A DNA stretch of 8,147 nt from Alphaproteobacteria bacterium (GCA_018970965.1 JAGWVG010000066.1:1-8147); one strand, 5' to 3'; shown: positions 1 to 7,135, counted from the stretch's first letter. Notes: generated by a model from the letters alone, not told the origin. Made by a program: numbers and translations.

Positions 1-33
1 CTGCCCACCTCAGCTTCAAAGGGAAAGCATTGA
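1..33 (+). CDS. Possible 3' end of an upstream gene (partial)
   Basis: The first reading frame is open from the left edge to a TGA at 31-33 and would give a ten-residue tail (LPTSASKGKH). In many alphaproteobacteria a ComF-like gene lies just upstream of grxC, so this could be its end, but ten residues cannot show that. The third frame is also open to the left edge, so the assignment is weak. If correct, its stop overlaps or adjoins the glutaredoxin start and the two are probably cotranscribed. Confidence 0.25.
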   Translation: MPTSASKGKH

Positions 34-35
34 AA

Positions 36-293
36 ATGGCTAAAGTTGAAATCTACACCAAAGGCTATTGCCCCTATTGCGCGCGCGCGCTTGCCCTGCT
101 GCGTTCTAAAAATGTCGCAATTGAGGAATATGAAATCAGCCTAGATGCGCCAAAGCGGAATGAGATGATTTCGCGGGCCAATGGTCGCACCACAGTGCCC
201 CAGATTTTTATCGATGGGCAGCATATTGGCGGGTCTGATGATCTTGCGGCGCTGGATGCGAAAGGTGGGTTGGACCCGCTGCTAGCGGCCTAG
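36..293 (+). CDS. grxC: Glutaredoxin 3
   Basis: This is a small thioltransferase of 85 residues that reduces disulfides and glutathione-mixed disulfides in the cytoplasm, using glutathione as electron donor. The sequence shows the dithiol active site CPYC at residues 12-15, the cis-proline segment TTVPQIF at about 52-58, and the glutathione-binding GGSDDL motif at about 65-70, all in the expected order and at normal family length. I chose ATG at 36 because the family typically begins MAKVEIYTK. A TTG two codons earlier (position 30) is a real alternative, since the AAAGGGA at 18-24 is better spaced for it (about 6 bases, against 12 for the ATG). It heads an operon with the nitrilase-family gene three bases downstream. 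Positions 79-90 are a (GC)6 run within the coding sequence. Confidence 0.95.
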   Translation: MAKVEIYTKGYCPYCARALALLRSKNVAIEEYEISLDAPKRNEMISRANGRTTVPQIFIDGQHIGGSDDLAALDAKGGLDPLLAA

Positions 294-296
294 CCG

Positions 297-1118
297 ATGA
301 AGATCGCGCTGTTCCAAATGTGCGCTGGGATCAACCCAGCAAAAAATGCCTCTGCATTGGTCGATGCCATTAAGGCGGCCAAGGTTGGTGGCGCGACCAT
401 GCTTTTTACGCCGGAAATGTCTGGTCTTTTGGACCGGGATAGGGCTCGCGCGCAGCCGCACATTCTGCCCGAAGTGGGGCATCCTGTTCTTGCATCCGTC
501 CAGTCAGCCGCGCGAGAGGCAGGTATGTGGGTGCATCTTGGCTCCCTCGCATTGGCGGGGGAAGGGCGCAATCTGAACCGCGGCTTCGTCGTTAGCCCTG
601 ATGGGCAAATCTTTGCGCGATATGACAAGTTGCACCTCTTTGACGTGGATTTGCCAACTGGAGAAAGCTGGCGCGAAAGTGCAGCCTACTCGCCGGGTGC
701 GGACAGCGTTGTTGCAAAGACACCCGTTGGCAAATTGGGCCTAAGCATCTGTTATGATCTGCGCTTTCCGGCGCTTTATCAGGCTTTGTCGGCTGCAGGG
801 GCAGAGATTTTGGCAGTGCCCGCGGCCTTTACTGTGCCGACTGGTGAAGCGCATTGGCATGTGCTGTTGCGTGCGCGGGCAATTGAGAATGCATGCTGGG
901 TGGTCGCGGCGGCGCAGTGCGGCACGCATGAAGATGGCCGGGAAACCTATGGCCATTCGCTTGTCGTTGACCCTTGGGGGCGTGTTGTTCTGGATATGGA
1001 GCAGCAAATAGGGCTCGGCTTTGCAGACATTGATCCCAATATTTTGGCCGATGTGCGCACACGCGTGCCCGTTCTAGATCATCGCCGTTCCATCCCTATT
1101 GTACGTGTCGTCTCATGA
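297..1118 (+). CDS. Nit1-type carbon-nitrogen hydrolase, probable deaminated glutathione amidase
   Basis: This 273-residue protein belongs to the nitrilase superfamily. The catalytic Glu-Lys-Cys triad is visible: E40 in FTPEMS, K111 in YDKLHLFDVD, and C152 in ICYDLRFP. The stretch PTGEAHWHVLLRARAIEN at about 181-198 and the YGHSLVVDPWG segment at about 218-228 are typical of the Nit1/YbeM branch. Members of that branch hydrolyse deaminated glutathione, a transaminase side product, to cysteinylglycine and alpha-ketoglutarate. Assigning this substrate is inference from family resemblance and from the neighbouring glutaredoxin; another omega-amidase-like substrate is possible. The start lies 3 bases after the grxC stop with no clear ribosome binding site, which suggests translational coupling. 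The stop overlaps the next gene as ATGA. No signal peptide is seen, so it should be cytoplasmic. Confidence 0.92.
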   Translation: MKIALFQMCAGINPAKNASALVDAIKAAKVGGATMLFTPEMSGLLDRDRARAQPHILPEVGHPVLASVQSAAREAGMWVHLGSLALAGEGRNLNRGFVVSPDGQIFARYDKLHLFDVDLPTGESWRESAAYSPGADSVVAKTPVGKLGLSICYDLRFPALYQALSAAGAEILAVPAAFTVPTGEAHWHVLLRARAIENACWVVAAAQCGTHEDGRETYGHSLVVDPWGRVVLDMEQQIGLGFADIDPNILADVRTRVPVLDHRRSIPIVRVVS

Positions 1119-1576
1119 TCGTTTTTGACCTGAAATGTGATCAAAGCCATGTGTTTGAGGCATGGTTTGCCAATAGCGGCGCCTTTGATGAGCAAAAGCA
1201 GAAGGGACTGCTATCGTGCCCGATATGCGGGTCAGCTGACGTAGATAAGGCTATCATGGCGCCCAATGTTGCCCCCAAGGGCAATCAGCGCAGCAGCGCG
1301 CAACCAGAAAACGCTGCGATCGCCCAGTCGCCTGCACCAGCGGACATGAAGGCGCTAATGGCAACGCTCGCCAAGGCACAGGCCGCATTGCTTGAAAAGT
1401 CAGAATGGGTCGGCAAAGATTTTGCTTCCAAAGCGCGTGCGATGGACGCGGGCGAGATTGACGCAACGTTGATCCACGGACAGGCCAGCCCTGAAGAGGC
1501 TAAATCTTTGATTGAAGACGGCATAGGCATCATGCCACTGCCATTGCCCGTCATTCCCCCTGAGAAGCAGAATTGA
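1115..1576 (+). CDS. DUF1178 family protein
   Basis: This is a 153-residue protein of unknown function, recognised from the N-terminus MIVFDLKCDQSHVFEAWF and the CPICGS motif. C8, H12, C35 and C38 could form a small zinc-ribbon-like site (CxxxH ... CxxC). The middle, residues about 50-75, is Ala/Pro/Gln-rich and probably a flexible linker. The second half, from about residue 80, contains a predicted helix followed by the SKARAMDAGEIDA segment conserved in the family. The start overlaps the stop of the nitrilase gene by four bases (ATGA), so the two are very likely translated together. The same neighbourhood is common in alphaproteobacteria, which hints at a shared role, but the function is not established and I do not assign one. 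Confidence 0.9.
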   Translation: MIVFDLKCDQSHVFEAWFANSGAFDEQKQKGLLSCPICGSADVDKAIMAPNVAPKGNQRSSAQPENAAIAQSPAPADMKALMATLAKAQAALLEKSEWVGKDFASKARAMDAGEIDATLIHGQASPEEAKSLIEDGIGIMPLPLPVIPPEKQN

Positions 1577-1611
1577 CCGGCGTTGCCCGGCAGCCTAGTC
1601 ACCCATAAGGC

Positions 1612-1688
1612 GCACCCGTAGCTCAGCAGGATAGAGCATCAGATTCCTAATCTGGGGGCCACTGGTTCGAATCCAGTCGGGTGCACCA
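1612..1688 (+). tRNA. tRNA-Arg (anticodon CCT)
   Basis: The 77 bases fold into a complete cloverleaf. The acceptor stem GCACCCG (1612-1618) pairs with CGGGTGC (1678-1684), followed by discriminator A and an encoded CCA (1686-1688). The anticodon stem TCAGA/TCTGG encloses the loop TTCCTAA with anticodon CCT at 1646-1648, which reads AGG arginine codons. The T arm is ACTGG-TTCGAAT-CCAGT. The D arm contains GCTCAGCAGGATAGAGC. It lies 35 bases after the DUF1178 stop and ends 5 bases from the stop codon of the convergent argC. It may be cotranscribed with the upstream operon or have its own weak promoter. Confidence 0.97.
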
Positions 1689-1693
1689 TCTTC

Positions 1694-2617
1694 TTAAAGG
1701 CGCAGCCCCGCAGTTTCTGGAAGGCCGGCCATTAAGTTGAGAGATTGGACAGCGGCACCGCTTGCCCCTTTGCCCAGATTATCCAGTGCCGCAACAAGAC
1801 GCACTTGGGTGTCATCAGCCCGGCCAAAAACAAACAGCTCCAGCCGATCCGTTCCGGCACAGTGCTCAATCAATAAATTGGCATCATCATAGCCTGGATT
1901 GACGCGGACAATGTCAGACCCTGCATAAGCCTTGTGCAACGCCTCGCGCAGTTGGGCAGCGCTCGGGTTGCCAGGAATAAGCCCAGTCATCAAAGGGATG
2001 TCGACAATCATGCCGCTAAATACCGGAGCGACAGACGGGGCGAACAAGGGGGCGTGTTGAAGCCCCGCATGCGCTTGCATTTCTGGCACATGTTTATGCG
2101 CGAGGCTGAGGGCATAGGTGCGCCATGCGGTGGGGGCAGGGACGCTTTCAAACTCGGCAATCATGGCTTTGCCGCCGCCTGAATAGCCAGAAACGGCGTT
2201 GCACACATAGGGCCAATCTGCTGGCAATAGCCCTGTGCGAACCAGTGGCGCGAGCAGCGCGATAAAGCCTGTTGCGTAGCAGCCCGGGTTGGAGACGCGC
2301 TTAGCCGTTGCAACGGCATCGCGGCCGACAATTTCTGGAAAGCCATAAAGCCAGCCCGGCGCGGTTCGGTGCGCGGTAGAGGCATCGATCACGCGTGTCC
2401 GATCATTGTCGATCAGGCTTACGGACTCGCGGGCAGCATCGTCCGGAAGGCAGAGAATGACAATATCTGCATCGTTAACGGCGGCGCGGCGCGCCCCCAA
2501 ATCCTTACGCTGGCTGTCGTCGAGTGTGATCAGCGAGAGTTCTGACCGATTGGCCAGCCGTTCCGCTATTTCCAGACCCGTTGTGCCGTGGCCGCCATCA
2601 ATAAAGATGTGCGTCAC
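1694..2617 (-). CDS. argC: N-acetyl-gamma-glutamyl-phosphate reductase (type 2)
   Basis: This enzyme catalyses the third step of arginine biosynthesis, the NADPH-dependent reduction of N-acetylglutamyl-5-phosphate to the semialdehyde, in the cytoplasm. The 307-residue length and sequence fit the shorter type 2 family. The nucleotide-binding loop DGGHGTTG is at residues 7-14. The active-site cysteine C113 lies in SNPGCYATG, followed by NAVSGYSGGGK at about 140-150, and the catalytic histidine is in HKHVPEM at about 174-180. I chose the GTG at 2615-2617 because the conserved Rossmann strand begins directly after it. An upstream ATG would add 24 residues unlike the family and lies within the preceding gene. 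The GTG overlaps the TGA of the SH3 gene (GTGA), so translation is probably coupled. The gene ends 5 bases from the convergent tRNA-Arg. Confidence 0.95.
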   Translation of the reverse strand: MTHIFIDGGHGTTGLEIAERLANRSELSLITLDDSQRKDLGARRAAVNDADIVILCLPDDAARESVSLIDNDRTRVIDASTAHRTAPGWLYGFPEIVGRDAVATAKRVSNPGCYATGFIALLAPLVRTGLLPADWPYVCNAVSGYSGGGKAMIAEFESVPAPTAWRTYALSLAHKHVPEMQAHAGLQHAPLFAPSVAPVFSGMIVDIPLMTGLIPGNPSAAQLREALHKAYAGSDIVRVNPGYDDANLLIEHCAGTDRLELFVFGRADDTQVRLVAALDNLGKGASGAAVQSLNLMAGLPETAGLRL

Positions 2618-2943
2618 TTCACCTGATCCAAATGCTTTAGCAAAACATAGCCAACAACATGGGTGTCTTTTGCAAAACCCCAGGCCCAATCGCCCGCCAT
2701 GTCCACAGCCATAAAGCTGGCACCAGCATCCAAAGTCATATTCGCATCACTGCTTGCATCAGGTTCGGCACGAATGGCCGTTGCGCTTGCGCACCGCATT
2801 TCCAGCGGTTTGGCATAATGCGGGACAAATAATTTTCCGGCGAGTGCAATATCCGCCAAGTCTCCGCGCACGGCATGCGTGCGGGCATCCAAGGTGATGG
2901 ATGGGCCGGTCAGGGCAAAGCTGGGGCGCGGTTGATCAGTCAT
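2614..2943 (-). CDS. Stand-alone SH3-like protein, apparently the N-terminal part of an NlpC/P60 peptidase
   Basis: This 109-residue protein resembles the N-terminal bacterial SH3-like module of sphingomonad C40 (NlpC/P60) cell-wall peptidases. The recognisable parts are LDARTHAVRGDLADIALAGK at about 18-37, FVPHYAKPL at about 39-47, an alanine-rich SH3 strand region, and the closing WAWGFAKDTHVVGYV at about 86-100. It stops at LKHLDQVK, just where the linker to the catalytic domain would begin. No Cys-His-His catalytic domain follows in any frame, because argC starts at once with a 4-base overlap. The start ATG at 2941-2943 lies 60 bases after the aminopeptidase stop and has no good ribosome binding site. 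The 20 intervening codons are open and in the same frame as both genes. It could be a functional adaptor or a remnant. No signal peptide is seen. Confidence 0.8.
   Translation of the reverse strand: MTDQPRPSFALTGPSITLDARTHAVRGDLADIALAGKLFVPHYAKPLEMRCASATAIRAEPDASSDANMTLDAGASFMAVDMAGDWAWGFAKDTHVVGYVLLKHLDQVK
2618..2624 (-). promoter_or_regulatory. Ribosome binding site of argC
   Basis: On the minus strand AGGTGAA directly precedes the GTG start. The AGG core lies about 4 bases from the start, slightly short of optimal, and sits inside the last codons of the SH3 gene. Together with the GTGA overlap it supports the GTG start and termination-reinitiation coupling. Confidence 0.5.
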
Positions 2944-3003
2944 GGCCGCGCGCCATAGCCGATCAATAGCCCGCTGTGCAATGCAAGGGTGATGCTTCGC
3001 TGA

Positions 3004-4392
3004 TTAGTCAATGGGATAGCGCCGCTTGAGCATCTCAAAACTTGCACGCAAACCCATTGCTTCGCCGCCCTTTGGACGCCCCGGGCTGGCGCTTGGTCGC
3101 CATGCGAATGTGTCAAAATGGGCCCAGTCCGTCGCTTCTGGGATAAAGCGGCGCAGGAACAACGCTGCCGTAACACAGCCCGCCATGCCGCCTTCTGCAG
3201 AATTAACCAAATCAGCAATGTCAGACTTAAGCATGTCGTCATAGCGATCCCAAAGCGGCATACGCCAGCATGGGTCAGCCACATCCGCGGCCGCATCTGC
3301 AAGAGCTACAGCGAGTGCGTCTTGATTGGCAAAAAGGGCCGGTAAATCTGGCCCCAAGGCAATGCGTGCAGCGCCGGTCAGCGTCGCAAAATCCAAAATC
3401 AGGTCGGGCTTTGCCTCGCCCGCTTTGGTGAGGGCATCCCCCAAAATCAGGCGACCTTCAGCATCGGTATTGTCAATTTCAACGCTTAAGCCTTTGCGGC
3501 TCCGCAAAATATCTCCGGGCCGCAGCGCATTGCCAGAAATGGCGTTTTCTACTGCAGGGACCAGAAGGTGAAGCCGCACGGGGAGGCGGGTTTCCATCAC
3601 CAGACGGGCAAGCGCAATTGCATGTGCGGCCCCGCCCATATCCTTCTTCATCTGGCGCATGAAGCTGCCTGTCTTGATGTTGAGGCCCCCAGTATCAAAG
3701 GCAACGCCCTTGCCGACTAGTGCGAGGCGCGGATTGGCGGGATTGCCCCATTCCAGCTCAATCAAACGCGGCGCGCGCGTGCGCTCAGCCGCCTGACCAA
3801 CGGCGTGGATCATCGGATAGCCACTGGCCAAATCATCGCCCCGCGTTACATGGATCTGCGCGTCGAACTCCGCTGCAAGCTGTTCAATCGCCACCTGAAT
3901 TTCTGAGGGGCCTAGGTCTGCCGCTGGACAGTTCACCATATCGCGGACCAAGGCGGTCGCTTCCGCGATCCGCGCTTGTTCAGCAATCAGCGCAGGTTCA
4001 GCGGTCAGTAAGATGCGATCTCCAGTGGCATCGGCTTTGTTCAGATAGCGATCATACACATAATGCGCCAACATCCAGCCAAGACCAGCTGGGCCCGGGG
4101 TCCCATTGGCGAGGCGATAGACGCCTTCTGGCAGGGCTTTTGCGGCTGCCGCTAAGTCCCATAGGCTTTGGTCGTTGCCTGTACCAAAGGCGGCAGACCA
4201 ATCTCCGGGCTTATCGCCAGGGAGAATAACATAATCGCCCGGCGCGCCAGAAAAGCGATCTGCCAAGGCGGCTGTTCGAGCGCGCTCTGGAAGAGACTTG
4301 AGCCAATCCTCCAGTGCGCTCTTCGAAACCAACTGTATGTCGCGCGCTTCTTGGCCCTGATCAGGCTGTATCAAATGGGCAAAGCGGCTCAT
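3004..4392 (-). CDS. M17 family leucyl-type aminopeptidase
   Basis: This 462-residue cytosolic metallopeptidase removes N-terminal residues from peptides using two divalent metal ions. Visible M17 signatures are VGKGVAFDTGG at 226-236 (metal ligands K228 and D233), the catalytic lysine K240 in LNIK, D251 in KKDMGG, and NTDAEGRL at 308-315 (ligands D310 and E312, catalytic R314). LDFATLTGAARIALG at about 333-347 completes the C-terminal catalytic domain. The first 170 residues form the variable N-terminal domain. AGGAG lies 10 bases before the ATG. The gene starts 30 bases after the rimO stop and is followed by the SH3 gene. In sphingomonads this aminopeptidase commonly stands next to an NlpC/P60 peptidase, which suggests peptide or muropeptide recycling. 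Which peptides it cleaves cannot be told from sequence, so I give no pepA/pepB symbol. Confidence 0.94.
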   Translation of the reverse strand: MSRFAHLIQPDQGQEARDIQLVSKSALEDWLKSLPERARTAALADRFSGAPGDYVILPGDKPGDWSAAFGTGNDQSLWDLAAAAKALPEGVYRLANGTPGPAGLGWMLAHYVYDRYLNKADATGDRILLTAEPALIAEQARIAEATALVRDMVNCPAADLGPSEIQVAIEQLAAEFDAQIHVTRGDDLASGYPMIHAVGQAAERTRAPRLIELEWGNPANPRLALVGKGVAFDTGGLNIKTGSFMRQMKKDMGGAAHAIALARLVMETRLPVRLHLLVPAVENAISGNALRPGDILRSRKGLSVEIDNTDAEGRLILGDALTKAGEAKPDLILDFATLTGAARIALGPDLPALFANQDALAVALADAAADVADPCWRMPLWDRYDDMLKSDIADLVNSAEGGMAGCVTAALFLRRFIPEATDWAHFDTFAWRPSASPGRPKGGEAMGLRASFEMLKRRYPID

Positions 4393-4422
4393 TGTGCGCG
4401 GTCTCCTGTTGGTAAAGCGGGG

Positions 4423-5760
4423 CTAAGCGCTGACGGGCGCTCCGTAAAGATCATGCTCATCGGCATCTTCGATTGTCACCGAAACAATATCGCCCGGGTG
4501 CAAATGTCCGGCATCGCGCAAGAATACATGCCCATCAATTTCAGGTGCATCCGCCTTGGACCGGGCATTTGCGCCGCCATCTTCATCTACAATGTCGATG
4601 ATCACATCGAGTGTTTTGCCGATTTTGGCTTCCAGCTTGCGCGCAGAAATGGCGGCTGTTTTTTCCATGATGCGGGCGTAACGCTCTTCCTTCACTTCGT
4701 CCGGAACCGCGCCGTCGAGGGTGTTGGCGGCTGCGCCTTCAACAGGTTCAAAACGAAAAGCTCCAACGCGGTCGAGCTGGGCTTCCTCCAGCCAATCAAG
4801 CAGATATTGGAAGTCGTCTTCGGTTTCTCCCGGGAACCCGACGACAAAGCTGGATCGGATTGCGATGTCCGGCACGATGTCGCGCCACGCCCGAATGCGT
4901 TCCAAAACCTTGGCTTCATTGGCTGGGCGCTTCATTGCTTTCAGCACCGAAGGCGCCGCATGTTGGAACGGAATGTCCAAATAGGGCAGCACAAGCCCTT
5001 CTGCCATCAACGGAATGACATGATCAACATGCGGATAGGGGTACACATAATGCAAGCGCACCCACGCGCCGAGCTTGCCCAATTCGCGCGCCAAATCTGT
5101 CATGTGCGCCCGGACCATGCCGTCCTTCCAAGGCTTTTCGGCATGGCGCAAGTCAACCCCATAGGCAGAAGTGTCTTGGCTGATAACAAGCAATTCCCGC
5201 GTGCCTGCAGCAATCAGCTTTTCAGCCTCGCGCAAGATGGCATCAGGGCGGCGCGAGACAAGATCGCCGCGAATGGACGGAATGATGCAAAAGCTACACC
5301 GGTGGTTGCAGCCCTCTGAAATCTTTAAATAGCTGTAATGACGGGGCGTGAGCTTCAGCCCTGCTTCGGGCACCAAATCAACGAAGGCGTGAGGAACCGG
5401 CGGAGCCGCTTCATGCACAGCTTCGACCACGGCTTCATATTGATGTGGCCCTGAAATCGCGAGAACTTCGGGAAAGCGGGCGCGAATGGCGTCAGCTTCA
5501 TTGCCCATGCAGCCGGTCACAATCACCCGGCCATTTTCCGCAATGGCTTCCCCAATTGCCTCAAGGCTTTCTTCCTTGGCGCTATCCAGAAAGCCGCAGG
5601 TGTTCACCAGCACGACATCCGCACCGGCATAATCGGCGGACAAGCCATAGCCATCAGCGCGCAGTTTGGTCAGGATGCGTTCGCTGTCTACCAGCGCCTT
5701 GGGGCACCCCAGAGAGACCATGCCCACCTTGGGCGCATCAGGAAGTTTGATTGCAGTCAT
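4423..5760 (-). CDS. rimO: Ribosomal protein S12 methylthiotransferase RimO
   Basis: This is a radical-SAM enzyme that adds a methylthio group to the conserved aspartate of ribosomal protein S12 (RpsL). The 445 residues match the usual length. The N-terminal UPF0004 domain has its [4Fe-4S] cysteines at C19 ([12 protein letters not shown]), C55 (NTCGF) and C84 (TGCMG). The radical-SAM cluster motif CNHRCSFC is at 151-158. [19 protein letters not shown] at 261-279 and [13 protein letters not shown] at 305-317 are typical of the family. A C-terminal TRAM RNA/protein-binding domain occupies about 375-443. [12 protein letters not shown] and the [15 protein letters not shown] segment favour RimO over its tRNA-modifying relative MiaB. 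AAGGG lies about 11 bases before the ATG, with the palindrome GGCCGCGGCC between. It sits 61 bases after serS, among translation-related genes. Confidence 0.96.
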   Translation of the reverse strand: MTAIKLPDAPKVGMVSLGCPKALVDSERILTKLRADGYGLSADYAGADVVLVNTCGFLDSAKEESLEAIGEAIAENGRVIVTGCMGNEADAIRARFPEVLAISGPHQYEAVVEAVHEAAPPVPHAFVDLVPEAGLKLTPRHYSYLKISEGCNHRCSFCIIPSIRGDLVSRRPDAILREAEKLIAAGTRELLVISQDTSAYGVDLRHAEKPWKDGMVRAHMTDLARELGKLGAWVRLHYVYPYPHVDHVIPLMAEGLVLPYLDIPFQHAAPSVLKAMKRPANEAKVLERIRAWRDIVPDIAIRSSFVVGFPGETEDDFQYLLDWLEEAQLDRVGAFRFEPVEGAAANTLDGAVPDEVKEERYARIMEKTAAISARKLEAKIGKTLDVIIDIVDEDGGANARSKADAPEIDGHVFLRDAGHLHPGDIVSVTIEDADEHDLYGAPVSA

Positions 5761-5821
5761 AATGGCCGCGGCCCTTACGCCAAGGTGGACGCGAAGTCAC
5801 GCAAAAGCGAGGGCATTCGCC

Positions 5822-7096
5822 TTATGCAGAAATACGGGTGAGGCCGCCTAAATAGGGCTGCAGCACTTCTGGGACTGCAATGCTGCCATCTTCCTGCTGA
5901 TAATTTTCCAGAACGGCGACCAGCGTGCGGCCTACGGCAAGGCCCGAGCCATTAAGCGTGTGGACGAAGCGCGTGCCTTTTTCGCCCTCTGGGCGGTAAC
6001 GCGCATTCATTCGCCGGGCTTGAAAGTCTCCACAATTGGAACAGCTGGAGATCTCGCGATACGCCTTTTGGCCGGGCAGCCAGACTTCGAGATCGAAAGT
6101 CTTGCGCGCGGTAAAGCCCATATCGCCCGAGCACAGCAACATCCGGCGGAAATGGAGGCCGAGCTTGTTCAGCACGGCTTCTGCGGCCTCAGTCATCCGC
6201 TCATGTTCTGCATCTGATGTGTCTGGTGTTGTGATGGACACCAGTTCAACTTTTTCAAATTGGTGCTGGCGAATAAAGCCGCGTGTGTCGCGCCCTGCAG
6301 AGCCAGCCTCAGAGCGGAAGCATTGGGTCAGCGCGGTGAGACGCAGAGGTAATTCTCCCTCAGTCAAAATCTTCTCACGCACGATATTGGTCAGCGAGAC
6401 TTCAGCTGTGGGGATGAGCCAGCGGCCATCCGTTGTCTTAAACAAATCTTCTGAAAACTTTGGCAATTGCCCTGTGCCGAACACGGCTTCATCGCGCACC
6501 ATGAGTGGCGGCGCAACTTCTTCATACCCAAAATCGCGTGTGTGGAGATCAAGCATGAATTGCCCAAGAGCGCGATTGAGCTTGGCGATGCCGCCACGCA
6601 GATACGCAAAACGCGCCCCAGCAACAGCGGCAGCCGTTTCAAAATCCAAACCTAGGCCGGGGTCTAGCCGGTCATGTTCTTTTGCTTCAAAGGTCAATGC
6701 TGGCTTCGCGCCGCTTTCCGATTGAAACACATTGCCTGCCTCGTCGGCGCCCTGCGGGACATCATCTGCAGGGATATTCGGCAATGCCGAAAGCGCTGCG
6801 CGCAACTCCGCCCCCAAATCGCGCACCTGTGCCTCAAGAGCGGGCAAGCTTGCTTTAATTTGGCTGACTTCGGCCTTCAGCTGCTCTGCGCCTTCCTTAT
6901 CGCCACGCCCCATAGCGGCACCAATGGCTTTGGCGGCCGCGTTGGATTTGGCCTGAAGGTCTTCACTTTCCTTGATTGCCGCTCGAAGCTGCTCGTCTTT
7001 CTCGAGCAGTGTCGTGGCGTGTGGTGCCAGTCCGCGGCGCGCAAGGCCCGCGTCAAAAGCGGCAGGATTGTCTCGGATCAGGCGTATATCATGCAT
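5822..7096 (-). CDS. serS: Seryl-tRNA synthetase
   Basis: This class II synthetase charges tRNA-Ser (and tRNA-Sec where present) with serine in the cytoplasm. The 424-residue length is normal. Residues about 27-105 form the long helical arm that contacts the tRNA variable loop; it is rich in Ala, Glu and Lys. Catalytic landmarks are TAEVSL at 230-235, class II motif 2 from FRSEAG (260-265) to FEKVEL (280-285), and motif 3 [16 protein letters not shown] at 383-398. I chose the ATG at 7094-7096 because the family begins [11 protein letters not shown] and a TAGG lies 7 bases upstream. An in-frame start 12 codons earlier would add residues unlike the family and overlap the preceding gene's leader. 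It follows the serine-rich gene by 39 bases, and that spacer holds notable inverted repeats. Confidence 0.97.
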   Translation of the reverse strand: MHDIRLIRDNPAAFDAGLARRGLAPHATTLLEKDEQLRAAIKESEDLQAKSNAAAKAIGAAMGRGDKEGAEQLKAEVSQIKASLPALEAQVRDLGAELRAALSALPNIPADDVPQGADEAGNVFQSESGAKPALTFEAKEHDRLDPGLGLDFETAAAVAGARFAYLRGGIAKLNRALGQFMLDLHTRDFGYEEVAPPLMVRDEAVFGTGQLPKFSEDLFKTTDGRWLIPTAEVSLTNIVREKILTEGELPLRLTALTQCFRSEAGSAGRDTRGFIRQHQFEKVELVSITTPDTSDAEHERMTEAAEAVLNKLGLHFRRMLLCSGDMGFTARKTFDLEVWLPGQKAYREISSCSNCGDFQARRMNARYRPEGEKGTRFVHTLNGSGLAVGRTLVAVLENYQQEDGSIAVPEVLQPYLGGLTRISA

Positions 7097-7097
7097 G

Positions 7098-7135
7098 GCT
7101 GTGCCTATGCCGGGGCTTGCACAGCTTGCCAAGCC
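7098..7135 (-). promoter_or_regulatory. Overlapping inverted repeats in the serS leader
   Basis: Directly after the stop codon of the serine-rich gene, GGCTTG (7135-7130) can pair with CAAGCC (7119-7114) across a 10-base loop. Alternatively GCTGTGC (7125-7119) can pair perfectly over 7 bp with GCACAGC (7104-7098) across a 14-base loop. The 5' arm of the second lies in the loop of the first and they share base 7119, so the two compete or form a pseudoknot. The second stem ends one base before the serS ATG and partly covers its Shine-Dalgarno. A regulatory role is inference; no T-rich tract follows, so this is not an intrinsic terminator. Confidence 0.4.
7104..7108 (-). promoter_or_regulatory. 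Ribosome binding site of serS
   Basis: ATAGG on the minus strand ends 7 bases before the ATG at 7096. It is a modest Shine-Dalgarno at near-ideal spacing and supports the family-consistent start. It lies partly in the loop and partly in the 3' arm of the 7-bp inverted repeat described for this leader. Confidence 0.5.

Noticed and set aside
79..90. (GC)6 dinucleotide run in grxC
   Set aside because: It is explained by Ala/Arg codons in a GC-rich genome; nothing else supports a structural or regulatory role.
1577..1590. CCGG...CCGG hairpin after the DUF1178 gene as a terminator
   Set aside because: The stem is only 4 bp with no T tract on either strand, so it does not meet the criteria for an intrinsic terminator.
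1573..1601. Possible tRNA promoter: TTGACC, 17-base spacer, TAGTCA
   Set aside because: The -35 match is good, but the -10 matches the consensus at only about half its positions and would leave a leader of only a few bases. Cotranscription with the upstream operon is equally likely.
2618..2689. N-terminal extension of argC to an upstream ATG
   Set aside because: The 24 extra residues (Cys/Phe/Lys-rich) lie inside the SH3 gene and do not fit the ArgC family, whose first strand starts right after the GTG.
2940..3302. Minus-strand 120-codon frame overlapping the aminopeptidase end and the SH3 start
   Set aside because: It is out of frame with the conserved aminopeptidase C-terminus and shows no recognisable protein features.
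4168..5319. Long open frame (383 codons) on the plus strand opposite the aminopeptidase and rimO
   Set aside because: It lies antisense to two clearly conserved genes, its product resembles no family I know, and such frames are expected opposite GC-rich codon usage.
7097..7132. Longer serS start 12 codons upstream
   Set aside because: SerRS proteins begin at the [11 protein letters not shown] motif, and a well-spaced Shine-Dalgarno serves that ATG.
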